A DNA stretch of 64,000 nt from the NCBI GenBank assembly GCA_000310025.1, contig FN649727.1, forward strand, positions 8,569,855 to 8,633,854, in the 5' to 3' direction. Of the stretch, positions 1-17,200 are shown piece by piece. Made by a program: the position numbers and the translations under genes. The notes under the pieces were generated by a model. It did not search any database. It saw only the letters and a program-made list of their open reading frames with translations, and had not been told where the DNA came from. Origin of the DNA: Ectocarpus siliculosus (taxonomy: Eukaryota; Sar; Phaeophyceae; Ectocarpales; Ectocarpaceae). The first letter of the stretch is position 1, and every line of letters begins with the position of its first letter.

Positions 1-832
1 CAAGAGCACCAGGACGACAAGTCCAGCATAACCATGGCAGAGGTGTAGATTATGTTGCTCAGAGCAGTATCTGTAGACAAAGCAGAACGTAGAGTCTAGA
101 CTACACTCTTGCTGTTCACCGACAGGGAGGGTACCGTCGAAATGTGTAGGACTGCTGTATCATACATACATATGTACAGCTATAGTACAGACGGTCGCGG
201 CAGCTGTCAACGTGCAGATGCTCACGTACATAGGTAGTCTAAATAGCGAATCAATGTCTTCAACCTCTCCAGGGATTGATTACTTGCAGTAGTTAGGTGG
301 ACTCAGCAACACAATAATACTGTACTGCTACATGCACCTGCAAGGTCCATCCCGGCATGCCGAAACGGTGTTGAGGAATACATCTACAGCAGTCCACCAG
401 CTCTGACAGCAGCGACGGCCGGCTGGCTACGACACATCTATGGTAGCTGTATTTCAGCGGTTGTACAATGCATATGTTTATGTTCACTTGCTGTCGGTAG
501 CGTAAGATACCACACACCCTGGACTTCCTGGACTGATATTCGAAGCTCGACGACTCCACGACGAAGAGGATGCCAAGATCAAGATAAAATAATACGTTTT
601 CGGAAAGTTCTCGACGAGGCCGTTCCAACACCACCATTTGCGGCGCTGTCGTTGTGTCTTCTGCAGAGTATTCGAGCTTTGAAAATCGGTCCACCGGGTG
701 TGGTGTCTCATGCAACCTACAGCACATGTAGCTAGAGAACCAGTCTACACAGCAAGGCCTGTTCGGTTGTGCATTCTCTCACAACACCTACATCAGAGCT
801 ATTCCGCACCCGTTGCATCTCTCTCACCATGA
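1..832. other. Intergenic segment without a recognised gene
   Basis: No convincing coding exon is seen before about 833. The only structure is an element with terminal inverted repeats at 505-709, listed separately. Open frames here are short, lack splice logic and overlap that element. Confidence 0.5.
505..709. mobile_element. MITE-like element, copy 1
   Basis: About 205 bp. The left end (AGATACCACACACCCTGG) and right end (CACCGGGTGTGGTGTCT) are imperfect inverted repeats of about 35-40 bp that both run into a GAAGCTCG/CGAGCTTTGAAA core. A second copy lies at 13138-13324 in opposite orientation, which is why the central block (GTTTTCGGAAAGTTCTCGACGA) reads inverted there. No transposase is encoded, so this looks like a non-autonomous DNA element. 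No target-site duplication was identified. Confidence 0.55.
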
Positions 833-1913
833 GAAGCCATTATCGCAGCAAGCAGCGGGAGGAGCGTGTGTCGGACACCGGCTGTCACAAAGACACTAAT
901 CAAGGGAGACAGCGCAGCAGCGAATTCGCGGGGGGTTTCCAAGGTGGAGGAGCGTTTTCGTAACTGGCGGGAGTCCCTCTATTCTCCCGACTCCGACGCG
1001 GCGAGATCTCCGCCGTTTGAGGGGCACATGCCTGAAAGATTGTAAGTAGTCGGTGAGAGGGATTGTGCGCGGGAAAGAAGGAGGGACTTCAAGCAAAACC
1101 TTTGCTACCCTACAAAGAAGCTGGCGGCGGCAGAGGGGTGCCGTGCGACAAAAAGCGCGCATGGCCTCTGCCGTGCAACAGCTGTTCTCCCCTTTACCTG
1201 ATTTGGGCGATCTAAAAACAAGGAACAGCAAACGCGACGCTTTCAGCGGACCTGCCGCGAGCGAAGCTATCTTCGGTGCCCAGACACCTACATCATCAGA
1301 AGACCCGGCCTCTGAGCGCATCGACCCCGTCCTCCTCCTCTCGCGCCCAGTGGAAGGGTTTAATCATCCCCGGCAGCACTTGTTCACCGACCGGCTACTA
1401 GGGCGTTTTTACGAGGACAGCTCACTCGACGCCGAGACACGAAAAACGAGCAAGTGCCTCGCAGGTAGACTTGGTACCGCAGGTAGCAAAAGCACCACAA
1501 GACCCAGCACGACCGCAACCACAAAGCCGCATTCCCGCTCCTCTCACTCACCGACGACCACAAGACGCGGCGGCAAACGCATGTACGGGAGCACCTCGGC
1601 TCGGGCTTTGGACAGCTCACGGGGATCGGGGCTTGCGGAAAGAAAAGAGCAAGTGCAAAAGGAAATCCTGGCGCAAAAGGAGCTGATTGAGAAGCTGGAG
1701 GGGAGGGTGGCATCCCTGTCCGGTCGAGGAGGGCATAGAGCTGCACCGCGGGGGTCGTCGGCACCACCCCAAGAGGAAAGCGAGAGGGGTACCACCGGTC
1801 GACACGACATCGAAGACCGACCTGCAACGACGACGGACGCGGTGAGGGAACGCAGAGTCCGCGATGATGATGAAATCGGCCTTGCCGTGCAGACGTGTAG
1901 ATGCCGGCCTTGA
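833..1913 (+). CDS. Hypothetical coiled-coil protein, 5' end unresolved
   Basis: The clearest part runs from ATG 1161 (MASAVQQLFSPL) to the stop at 1911-1913, 250 residues. It is Ser/Thr/Arg-rich and contains one charged heptad-like helix (AERKEQVQKEILAQKELIEK) that should form a coiled coil. Upstream, 833-1041 is open in another frame, looks coding (KVEERFRNWRESLYSPDSD) and ends at a good donor (TT|GTAAGT). Joining it to an AG acceptor at 1116-1117 or 1119-1120 restores the frame of the downstream ORF, giving an intron of about 76-79 bp. No start codon was found for this upstream exon, so another exon may precede it. No family was recognised. The neighbouring gene, also on the plus strand, starts about 0.8 kb downstream. 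Confidence 0.5.
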
Positions 1914-2707
1914 CGACATCGGCCCATGATTAACTGCCTTTGTACGCAAAAGTGATTTTTCCTTCAATCGTCTATAGCAACGCCATGAGAGCTTGTTAAC
2001 ACTGTGACCCATGTGTACGCAGGCGACAAATAACCGCAATGAAAACCGATCATCCTAAACGAAATATAGTCTTCTTGTACATACATAGACTATAGTTGTT
2101 TGAGACAGAATCCATGCCAGCATACCCTGTTTGTACTTTAACCAACGACTTCCACCGTACACTCAAGTTTCAGCTTCGACCGTGCAACAGAACAACATGG
2201 CTGCTATGAGCTCATCATGGGAAGTAGATGTCGTGATGTATTCAACGAGGGCATGTTGAACACACCGATTGAATGACGACATGGTCATTCATGTGTCACG
2301 TGCCCGTTCACTGCAAGGAAGGACCACGTTCATAAATTTATTGTACTGAAGCACATCTACTTGTGGCCACACACCTTGATTGTGTACATTCCGGCGCTCA
2401 TTCTAGTTACGCTTTAAACGCAGCCAGGCCAGCTGTATTGCTTGCAAATGTCTACATTTATTTCCAAAATTCCAATTTTTGTTTTCTCGGCGGCAGTTCG
2501 AGGTTCTATGATCAACGGGTTTGGAAATTTGGAAATTTGGAAATTTGGAAGCGAAATAGCTGCTGTTTACAACGATCCTATTTGGGTTCCGATGTTACAG
2601 AGGCTCTCAGTATTTGTGGATTATGCGTAGGGCGCCCTACCCTGGGTGCACGAGTATCGACGAACACAGCTTTTCAACACCTCTCGTTATTGTTTCTTCG
2701 CCGCAGA
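1914..2707. other. Intergenic segment and probable 5' intron of the IQ/SAM gene
   Basis: No coding exon was identified. A short AT-rich tandem run (TTTGGAAA-type, about 9-bp unit) lies near 2519-2550. The segment ends in a strong pyrimidine tract and CAG at 2705-2707, a likely splice acceptor for the next gene, so an unlocated 5' exon may lie here. Confidence 0.4.
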
Positions 2708-2716
2708 AGCAACCCC

Positions 2717-4614
2717 ATGGGGAAGAAGGTGACCACGATCTTGACGGAAGCGCAAGGGCAAAAGCTAATAGCCAATCGAGGGGGAAAGGAAAGAGCTGCT
2801 GCCAGGAGGTGGCAGATCACGGGCCGAACGCTCGCCGAGATTCCCTCCGTCGTTCGAGCCAGGGCGAGTCGCAAGCAGGATACCGAGGCCAACAACGAAC
2901 AGAACAGTGTGCGGTGGAAATCCAACGGAACGTTCGAGGGGCCAGCAGACGAAAGAGGTTCTTGACGCTACAGGCAGCCAGGGAAGAACTTGAGCACCAC
3001 CTGCAAGCGTTGGTGTCCGCCGCCGCGACAGCTCTGGCGCACCGGCAACATCAGCAGGACCAGCAACCGAACGACGGCAGGGGGGCGGAGGTCGACAGCG
3101 AGGGCAAAGCGAAGAATGTCTCCATAGCCGCCGAGCGACTGCTGGAGACCAGCCGAGAAGACGGCCTCGCGAAGCCACCGTTCGAGATCCTCCGAGCCAT
3201 GTACTGTGGCCTTAGCGAAGTTACCCTTGCCGTAGAGTGCTTGTCGGCGGCAGAGGAGGAGGAAGCCGGCGGGGTGTCGGGACGAGGTAGGAACGCCAGA
3301 ATCAGCGGCCTACCTTGCGCGGCTACCACGGCAGAGTCTTGTGACGCGGCCAAAGAGGCACTGGACGCCATCCGGGAGGCCGTCGGGGCTGACACGACGG
3401 TGATCGGGGAGACGGCGCATTCAACCGTACAGGCCACCGCATCGTCTCCGAATGCCCCTCGAGATCACCAATACTCGCCAGCAGGCAGCGGTAGGGCGGC
3501 CGCGATTGCAATGACGTCTGCTCGGGGAGGGCTGCTTGTTTCCGTTGACGAACCGCCGACGACCGATGGGGAATCACTCGCAGGGAAGGAGCACAGAGAG
3601 GTCAACGACGCACGAAATCGGGGGGGATCGGTCGACCCAGGCGATACGAGGCCTGCCCAGTCTGTTCCACTGCGATCACTGGACGTCGAGCGCGTCGCGC
3701 AGTTGCTGCGCTTACATGGCTTCGAAGAGCACGTCCCCGGGTTTGTCGCCCAGGCCGTTGATGGAGTCATGCTGAGCGACCCTAACCTGTGCGAAGCTGA
3801 TTTAGCCGAGCTGGGGCTGGGTGGACGTGCAGCAGAAGGAGCCCAAGATAGCAGGGCTCGCATGGTGTCGTTTTTCCGAAAATGCCAACGAAACGGGGTT
3901 GTTTTCCCAGTTGCTGGAGGCTCGTCACCGTCTTTTGGAGGGAAGGTAGAGCCACGGACGGATTCCGTACACAACGGCGACTCGACCCCCGACGATCGAC
4001 GACGGAACGACTCGGCTACCCTGAGGAAAAAGGAGATGGGGGGACTGGAGGGGAGCGTACCTGGTGAAAGCAAAACGGATCGAACGGAGTCAACCCAAGA
4101 TTCGCCCTGGCGGCGTGGTTCGGTGCTTGTCGACCGTGAGAACCAGCGCGTGATTGCCCAAATAAGCTTAGACTCGAGCGACACCGGTAGAGGGGACGCG
4201 ACCGCCTTCACGGGAACCGAGGGCGGCCGGCGGATGTCCGTGAAGCTCAACCAGGGGGTGGTGATCACTGCGGGCGGCCGAGAGGCAGGGAGTGTGGAGA
4301 ATATGTACGAGTTACCGGCTATCAACGCCGGAGAAGGAGAACTAGCAGCATCACTAGAGGCAGCAGCAGCGGCGGCCGCGACGGCAGCAGTAGGGAAGGG
4401 GCAGGAGGGGGGGGATGGAGCGGCAGCGGCGGTAAGAGGGAGTGAGAATTCCCCTGCTGGTAACCGCGGGCGACGGACATCCTTGGGCCTTCCTACGGTA
4501 ACTCTTTACAAGGAGTCGAATGGGGGGCTTGACTCGGAGGAAGCTGGGGGGATGCCGATACCGCCGGGTGTGCCCGTGACGACGGCGAACTCAACAGTAA
4601 ACGTGTTTCGGTAG
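2717..4614 (+). CDS. IQ-motif and SAM-domain protein with a frame change near the 5' end
   Basis: The exon probably begins at 2708 after a strong acceptor (CCTCTCGTTATTGTTTCTTC then GCCGCAG). ATG 2717 has a good context (CCCCATGGGG) and opens MGKKVTTILTEAQGQKL. That frame has GC-rich third positions until about 2905, then ends at 2965. From about 2905 to the stop at 4614 a different frame is clearly the coding one. It holds an IQ motif (EIQRNVRGASRRKRF, about 2917-2961), a helical region, and a SAM domain (about 3661-3895; VERVAQLLRLHGFEEHV, then DLAELGLG and a final basic helix). The tail is low-complexity with an alanine run near 4350-4400. IQ motifs bind calmodulin or light chains and SAM domains mediate protein association, so a scaffold role is inferred. 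The frame change has no plausible intron and may be a sequencing indel or a real mutation. A continuous frame also exists from about 2623 but is less convincing at its start. Confidence 0.65.
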
Positions 4615-6539
4615 TGACGCTCTTCACCCATCATAGTGCATGTATCAAAGATCGTAGTCCACCGCGTTTTAGATTCGTGCGAGACGGAACAGCTGGGGCG
4701 CGCGGAGGGGAGTGCAAAGAACTCGCCTACCAGACAGGCCCTTTTGTTGCTTTGCTTCCACCGTAGATAGAACGTTACGTAGCGTACAATGGGCGTAGAA
4801 TAGCTCAAGCCAATGTGAAACGTTTGTGGTGGTAGAAGTCGTGTTCGTGGTGGCCAGGGTAACGTGTCGCCTACTGAACAATGGACGGGACCCCGACGAC
4901 TTGCCTCTACCCTCTCCTATGGTCAATTTTGCATATATGGCAGTCCTGCTCTCGAGGTAGTAAGAAACGATGCGCTGGTGGTTCGGGTATGTGCTCCCCA
5001 TGAAAAGGCCTGCGCACCTGTTTGTGTAAGATACACCCCCGGATATATTTCATGGCCGGAGAACCACACCTTGGTATTGTGAGGTTTAGATTTTGTCGAG
5101 CCTCCTCATACCTCCGGGCGTGGAGGGGGGGTGTAGTCAGCGCGGATGAAAAAGAACGAGTGAAACATACTCCCCTTGTTTGCAGGGGTTACGAGAATAA
5201 TAGCTTCTTTCGGTCCAGTTTCAAATGTGGGGTACTTGTATACAAGTAGTTTGGCTAGTTTTCCTCAGCTCTGGCGTCGGAGCAATGGACCCTGCTTCCA
5301 TGTTGGGTCGTTTTCCGCCCTCCCCTGCTTTCGATATATTTGTGAGTAGGACTTGCAATTTGTGCGAGTGTTGGGATTGTCTTCGGGTCCCTTCTTTTAT
5401 TTTCCGGATGTTATGTTTCATGGTGGGTTCGCTTGTGACTATTGAAACGGAGACGGAGATACTCGATAGACTACAGAAAGGTAAAAAAAACTCAACAACA
5501 AAAACAACAACAACAGGAGCAGCAGCACCGCCTGCAGGTAGCGAGGTATCGCGCAGGGTGTATCGGACGCATGAGCAACCGTACAAAACACGAGACAAGA
5601 CAACTGTTGTTGCTGGCTGTCTTGTCCGAGAAGCCGCGACGTTTGCAAAGCCGCGGAATCGGTTCGTAGGAGCCGCCTCAGCTTCGGATAGAATCCCCTA
5701 CTCCCCTTCAGGTTTACGTATCAAGGACTTACACGATCTGACCACAGGCCTCAAGGTAACCTATTTTGTGTGTGTTCTTTTCTCTGTTGCTCCTGGTTCA
5801 AGGGCACTTAAACTACGCACACCAGTACTATCCTACAAGGGACTGTGTTGGCTTGTCCCTGTGGCCCCGGACGTTTCTTAGTGCCACACTCCCATGCGGT
5901 TTCGCACCCGTAACTCTTGCCGCCCACACAGAATAAATCCCCGTGCGCTGATCTTAGCAACGTGTTGCCAGTCTGGCGTATCGTACAGAGTCTCGCAACA
6001 ACTTCTTGGAGACTCCAGTTCAGAAATACGTAGGTACAGCATTCGAAGGGACAGAGTGATGAACAACGGTCTCCAGTCTCGGCGGAAAAACTGCCCCGCT
6101 GACAGTAACAACGTGTTGCCATTGTGGTGTATGGCGCAGAGTCTCGCAACAAGTTGGACTCCTTCAGTAATAATTACAGCTGTCGATTTCTCCTCCTAGA
6201 CTATTTAATCACAAAATGACGAATATCGGTATCCCGATCTCGGCAGGAAAAAGCCCGCCCCTCTGACAAAAAATGAGTTCCGATGGAAAAGACAAACACA
6301 TCAGATTTACGCCAAACCTCACAACACAATCCTAACCAATCGATCGCCGCAGTAAACACCCCCACCGCCGGCGTGCTACACTACTTCTCAAGGAACATCA
6401 CGTATCAACGCAAGTTGCCAGAGCTCCCAACAAGCCCCACAAAATCGAGGCCGGTTGATGCAGCAGAACCCGGATGCTAGACATCGCCGACCAATATATT
6501 CTCATGTATCAAGACCGCAGAAGCAGAGTGCTATTACAC
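4615..6539. other. Intergenic segment without a recognised gene
   Basis: Several open frames exist here (for example 5225-5881, plus) but none shows a domain, conserved motif or consistent splice signals. The only clear structure is the degenerate tandem duplication at 5957-6268. The segment separates the convergent IQ/SAM and MAP kinase genes. Confidence 0.45.
5957..6268. repeat. Degenerate two-copy tandem repeat, about 150 bp unit
   Basis: Unit 1 (about 5957-6105) and unit 2 (about 6107-6268) share the opening GCAACGTGTTGCCA and the phrase CAGAGTCTCGCAACAA. They also share a closing block (CAGTCTCGGCGGAAAAACTG versus GATCTCGGCAGGAAAAAGCC, each followed by CTGACA). The middles have diverged. 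No coding potential was seen. Confidence 0.6.
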
Positions 6540-12756
<6,217 letters not shown>

Positions 12757-14290
12757 TTTCCTTTCCCCCTATTCCCTAGCGTTGGCCCCAGACGTCGGTT
12801 GCTGCAGTGTGTGGTTTGTGCCGCAGCGAGATGGCGGGCGGGAGGGAAAGATATAGAACGAAAAACAAAAAACAAAAAAAAGATTCAGGACGGAGATTCC
12901 GTGGAGGGAGACGTTGAAGATTCGCCGGGGCCCCTTCAAGCCGCTTACAATTACTTCCATTTTTTCTTTTTTTGCCTTCTGTGCGAGGCTCTCACAAAAA
13001 CTCTATCCCGGAGGTCGGTTTAGACGGTACACTTGAACCTAGGTGCACTATTGCCTATGGTAAAATGGCACACTTGGTGAGACGAAAAAAAAGTGTGGAG
13101 TAGTTTACATCAAGCACGAGCCCGTTAGGTGAAACAAGATACCACACCCCCTGTTTCGCTTTTCAAAGCTGCCTTACCCCACAGCAGGAAGAGTGGAGGC
13201 GTCGCAATTGGCGACGCTGGGACCGCCTCGTCGAGAGCTTTCCGAAAACGTCTCGTTTGATGTTCTTTCCTCTTTGTCTCGCAGTGCTCGAGCTTTCAAA
13301 ATCGGTCCAGGGGGTGTGGTATCTCATGTCACCTTCAGCGGAATATTTAGATACTTGGGCAGACCACAAGCAGTCTGCGCCATCAACTATTTTTGTTGTG
13401 TGCTATATGCGATCGCCGCGATTCGAGGGCGGTGAGCGGCGGTCCCACAGACAGAACATGACCACGGCCTTTGCGGTGTCATTGATCTTCTCACTTCCCC
13501 GCTCAACCTTGACTGACTGTTGTGGTTACTGCTGTATTCCACTCCATTGACGACAACCATTTGTGGAGTCACACAAAACAACAAACGACGCCTGACAAAC
13601 ACAGAAAAAAAAACCAAAACACTGGTGCACCACAAACTTGTTGACTTCTTCTTGCAAACAGCAGTACGCTTAAATACATCTTGGTCCAGACAGACGAACA
13701 TCACCCATCATCTTGTGAACAAAAAGCACGCACGTGCGAGATTGATTTGGTAACACCGCATTTGCCATAAGGCTAAGCAAGAGTGTTCCTTAGGAACCAT
13801 TCAGACCAGACTCCGATGTAATTCCTCCTCCGCCCCCCCCCCGCCCTCCTCCCCCGCCCTCCGATGAATCCAAAAAAAAAACACGACCTCCGCAGCGACT
13901 CAGGAATAATTCCACCCCAAGTAGGACACTTCACACTAGAACTTCACGAGCCGAACAGTCTCTCCCTCTTTCCCCTTCTGCCATCGCGCGATAAGCACAT
14001 CACCCACGCCTCCACGTCGCCACCCCTGCCGACCTTCCCGTGCTTGGGGAGGGGCGGCTACGCCGTGCTAATAAAGAAAACGGCGGAGAGACTGACCTAC
14101 TACAGAGAAATCACCAACCCTAACCCCCATCCTCATCGATTTGCGTGGACGTCTATCGCAGAGAGAGATGAATCAAGCAGCGTTTCCGCTCCATCCAAAC
14201 CCCCCTGAATCTATATTAACATTGAATTCAACCCTGCTCTTTCCATCGACAGAGTGAGCAATCAAAGGGCGTCTCTTCAAGTTGAACTAC
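12757..14290. other. Intergenic segment between the MAP kinase and pyrophosphatase genes
   Basis: This holds the presumed upstream region of the MAP kinase (minus), the second MITE-like copy at 13138-13324 and a C-rich stretch near 13825-13860. Open frames such as 13864-14208 (plus) show no recognisable domain. Confidence 0.45.
13138..13324. mobile_element. MITE-like element, copy 2
   Basis: About 187 bp. The left end (AGATACCACACCCCCTG) and right end (CAGGGGGTGTGGTATCT) are near-perfect inverted repeats that continue, with mismatches, to about 35 bp. The interior matches copy 1 (505-709) read in the opposite orientation. No open frame for a transposase is present. Confidence 0.6.
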
Positions 14291-17200
14291 CTACGTGTCT
14301 ATGCTTGGACTGGATTCCGCGACCTCGGCGAGATCGGTGGAGATAAAGAGGGGTCCCAAGACGAGGATGGTGGTGGAGAGAAGCTTGATAACCACGTGCA
14401 GCGATGGACCCGCTGTGTCCTTGAAGGGGTCCCCGACTGTGTCTCCCGTCACGGCGGCCTTGTGGGCATCGCTGCCCTTCCCGCCAAAATTCCCCAACTG
14501 AGTGAGCGAGCGGGCAAAGTGGGGGCAGGCGGGGGTCTGGCTTTGACGCAACAATCACACAGACAAATCACCGCTAGTCCACACAGTTGGTCGTAGATGG
14601 AGGTGCGCAAAATTGAAAACAAAGCGTCGGAAATTGTCGAGGGGGCATATTCGTAAATCTATGTTGCGAGAGCCGGACGGCTTCGCCACCTTTCAGGGGC
14701 CAAATCTATTGACCGGAACATGTAAGCTAAGCTGCCATGCGGCAAGCGGTGCCAGGCCTTGCATGAGGACACCGGCATGACTTGGAAAATACGTATCAGC
14801 ATGATATGAACAATCATTCAAATCTTCGAGCCAGCAACCTCGCGAACGGTACGGTAATCACCTCGACGTATTTCTTGGCGTTATCCCAAGCCCCGCCTAC
14901 GTTGTCCAAGAACAGCGCCATCATGATGCCGCTCACGGTACCGAACATGAGATACCCTGCCAACACCTGTCGGTACGAACCCGCCGGAGAGAAAGTTAAA
15001 ACCAGGAGCGGGAGCGAGGCAGGCAGGGACCCCATCCAACGGCGAAACAGCCTGACGACAACAGCACGCAAACTCAAGACGGATGCAAGCAAAGACATGA
15101 AAAGCACAGGGAAATGGCCCGCCCAATAGACAACTCGCATAGAACAAGCAAACAGACGCAAACACCGACAGCGAACGAACACGTCCATCACTGTCCGATC
15201 TTCTTCCTAAACGAAAAAACAAACAAACGTGTCCGGTCTTGCCTCGGCTCCAAGCATTGGCCGCCCCGTCATGCTCCCAACCCATCGGAAGACTAACCCC
15301 GCCGATACAGGCATCGCCACGCAGAGCATTCCGGGGAACCTCATCTCCGTGAGAGCAGCCTGCAGCGTTCGGTGGTCGGGAAGGAGGTGGCGATGGTCAT
15401 TAGGCACACGAGTGTACCCGTGCCGCAGAGATGCTGGAGGAGACAGCAGGCGCAGCATCCGTACTGCGACCAGACACCGCGTGCTTGCTGGGCCGACGCT
15501 GCTGTGCTACCGTGCGCTCTTCTTCAACTAGCCCTATGGGCATCTGGCAAATAACTCCAACAGGCAGAAGCTCTGCAGCGTGATAGCGTGGCTGCACGAT
15601 ACTCTGTGTATCTACCGCACGACAGGCATGCGCACTCTCGGGAGCGACAAGCTCTTCGTTAAGGGGAGGGAGGGTCGAAGGGGGGAAGGCGGACAGTGCT
15701 CTCGTACAGCAGTACCGCAACAAACAAACAACTACTACTGTAGTTGCCCCGTCTACCATGGCATCATCGTCGCATGGAACAAAACAAAACAGCTACAGAA
15801 ATAAAAAAGATGCGATCAAGTCTGGCTCTTGCCAGGAAACCCGGGACGTTGTCCTCACAAAAAAAATGCCGCTCTATGCCGCTGTCCCGCAGGAGGCGTA
15901 AAACATAACGCCGACGGGGTGTAGTAAGCATGCCTCAGCCGGGTGGCCAACCCCTGCCGTGCCCTGCTGCGCTCACCTCTGTAACGAGGCTGACGCAAGC
16001 CCGGTAGTCGGGCTTCTGCTTGTACTCCATGATCCCCGGGTTTTCCTTAAGTTGCCGCCTGACTTCCCGCACCACCTCTCCCGCGGTTTTCCCCACAGCC
16101 GCGATCGCCAATCCCGTGAACCAGAAAATCATCATCACCTGAGGTAAGAGATGGAACACAGTGCGGCTCTGCAGCTGAGAAGACGCGGATAAGAGAAATA
16201 CAAACCTCCAATTGTGCACGATCAAAAACAAATTGTGTAACGAAACACGGGCCAGAAGAGGATATTACACAATAATGTACTCGACGGGTGACGAAATAAG
16301 AAAATCAGCCTCGACCCCATACTGACGTTTCTTATCTCCGAGGCCCCACGGTACGTTATTTGTTTGTTTGGGTAAGGTCGTTCGTTTGTCTTCGGTCAAA
16401 GCGAGGTGTGCCGGGGCAGCGAGCGACGACGACGAAATCTCTGTACGACTGGCGACGGAAACAACACATGGGAGGACGAGGACGCTCTTCAATCTTCGTT
16501 CAATGAAACCAGAGAAACGTCGGAAGGACATATCGTTCGGTCCAATTCTATGCATCAGTCGCAACACTGTCCAACACCCTCAACCTTACCCCTAGCAAGC
16601 CCCCGATGAGGACCTCCGGTACAGCGATATCCACGGTTCGGAAAGGCCTCCCGCTGAACTCGGAGAACTCGTCCATGAAAGCCCCGAACAGCAGGAAGCA
16701 CGCCAGCGACGCCGATCCGATGCTGTAGCCCTGCTCGTTTTCCACCGACGAAACGGCAAACAAGTTGGGAAATGAAAAAAATAAGGACAAGAATACCTTA
16801 ACGGCTGCCAGGCACGTCAAGAAAGCGCGGCACACGTCAAATCACCACAAAATTGTGGGCAAACGGACACCCACCCTTTGACCGACTTTCACAACTCGAA
16901 TATCCCGCAACCGAGATGGTGGTTAACAGGTGGTAACGCCGAAAAGGGTGGTTCTGAAGAAGACGTGTGGGGGGCTTCTCCTGCATCTATTGGTCGGGTT
17001 TCGCAACCTCTTGGTCGCGAAGCGAACGGAATCTTACAAAATGGTCTCGGGGGTGCGAGTGCTCGCGATGAAACCGTTCAGTTGTCGACAGCAAAAACCA
17101 CGGAGCCCGCAGCAGTCGTGGAACAAGAAAATAGCTCGCTGAACACACGGAGCGTCTCCTGAAACTTGCAGGGCATGTAGCAACAAAGATGGCGGAATGC

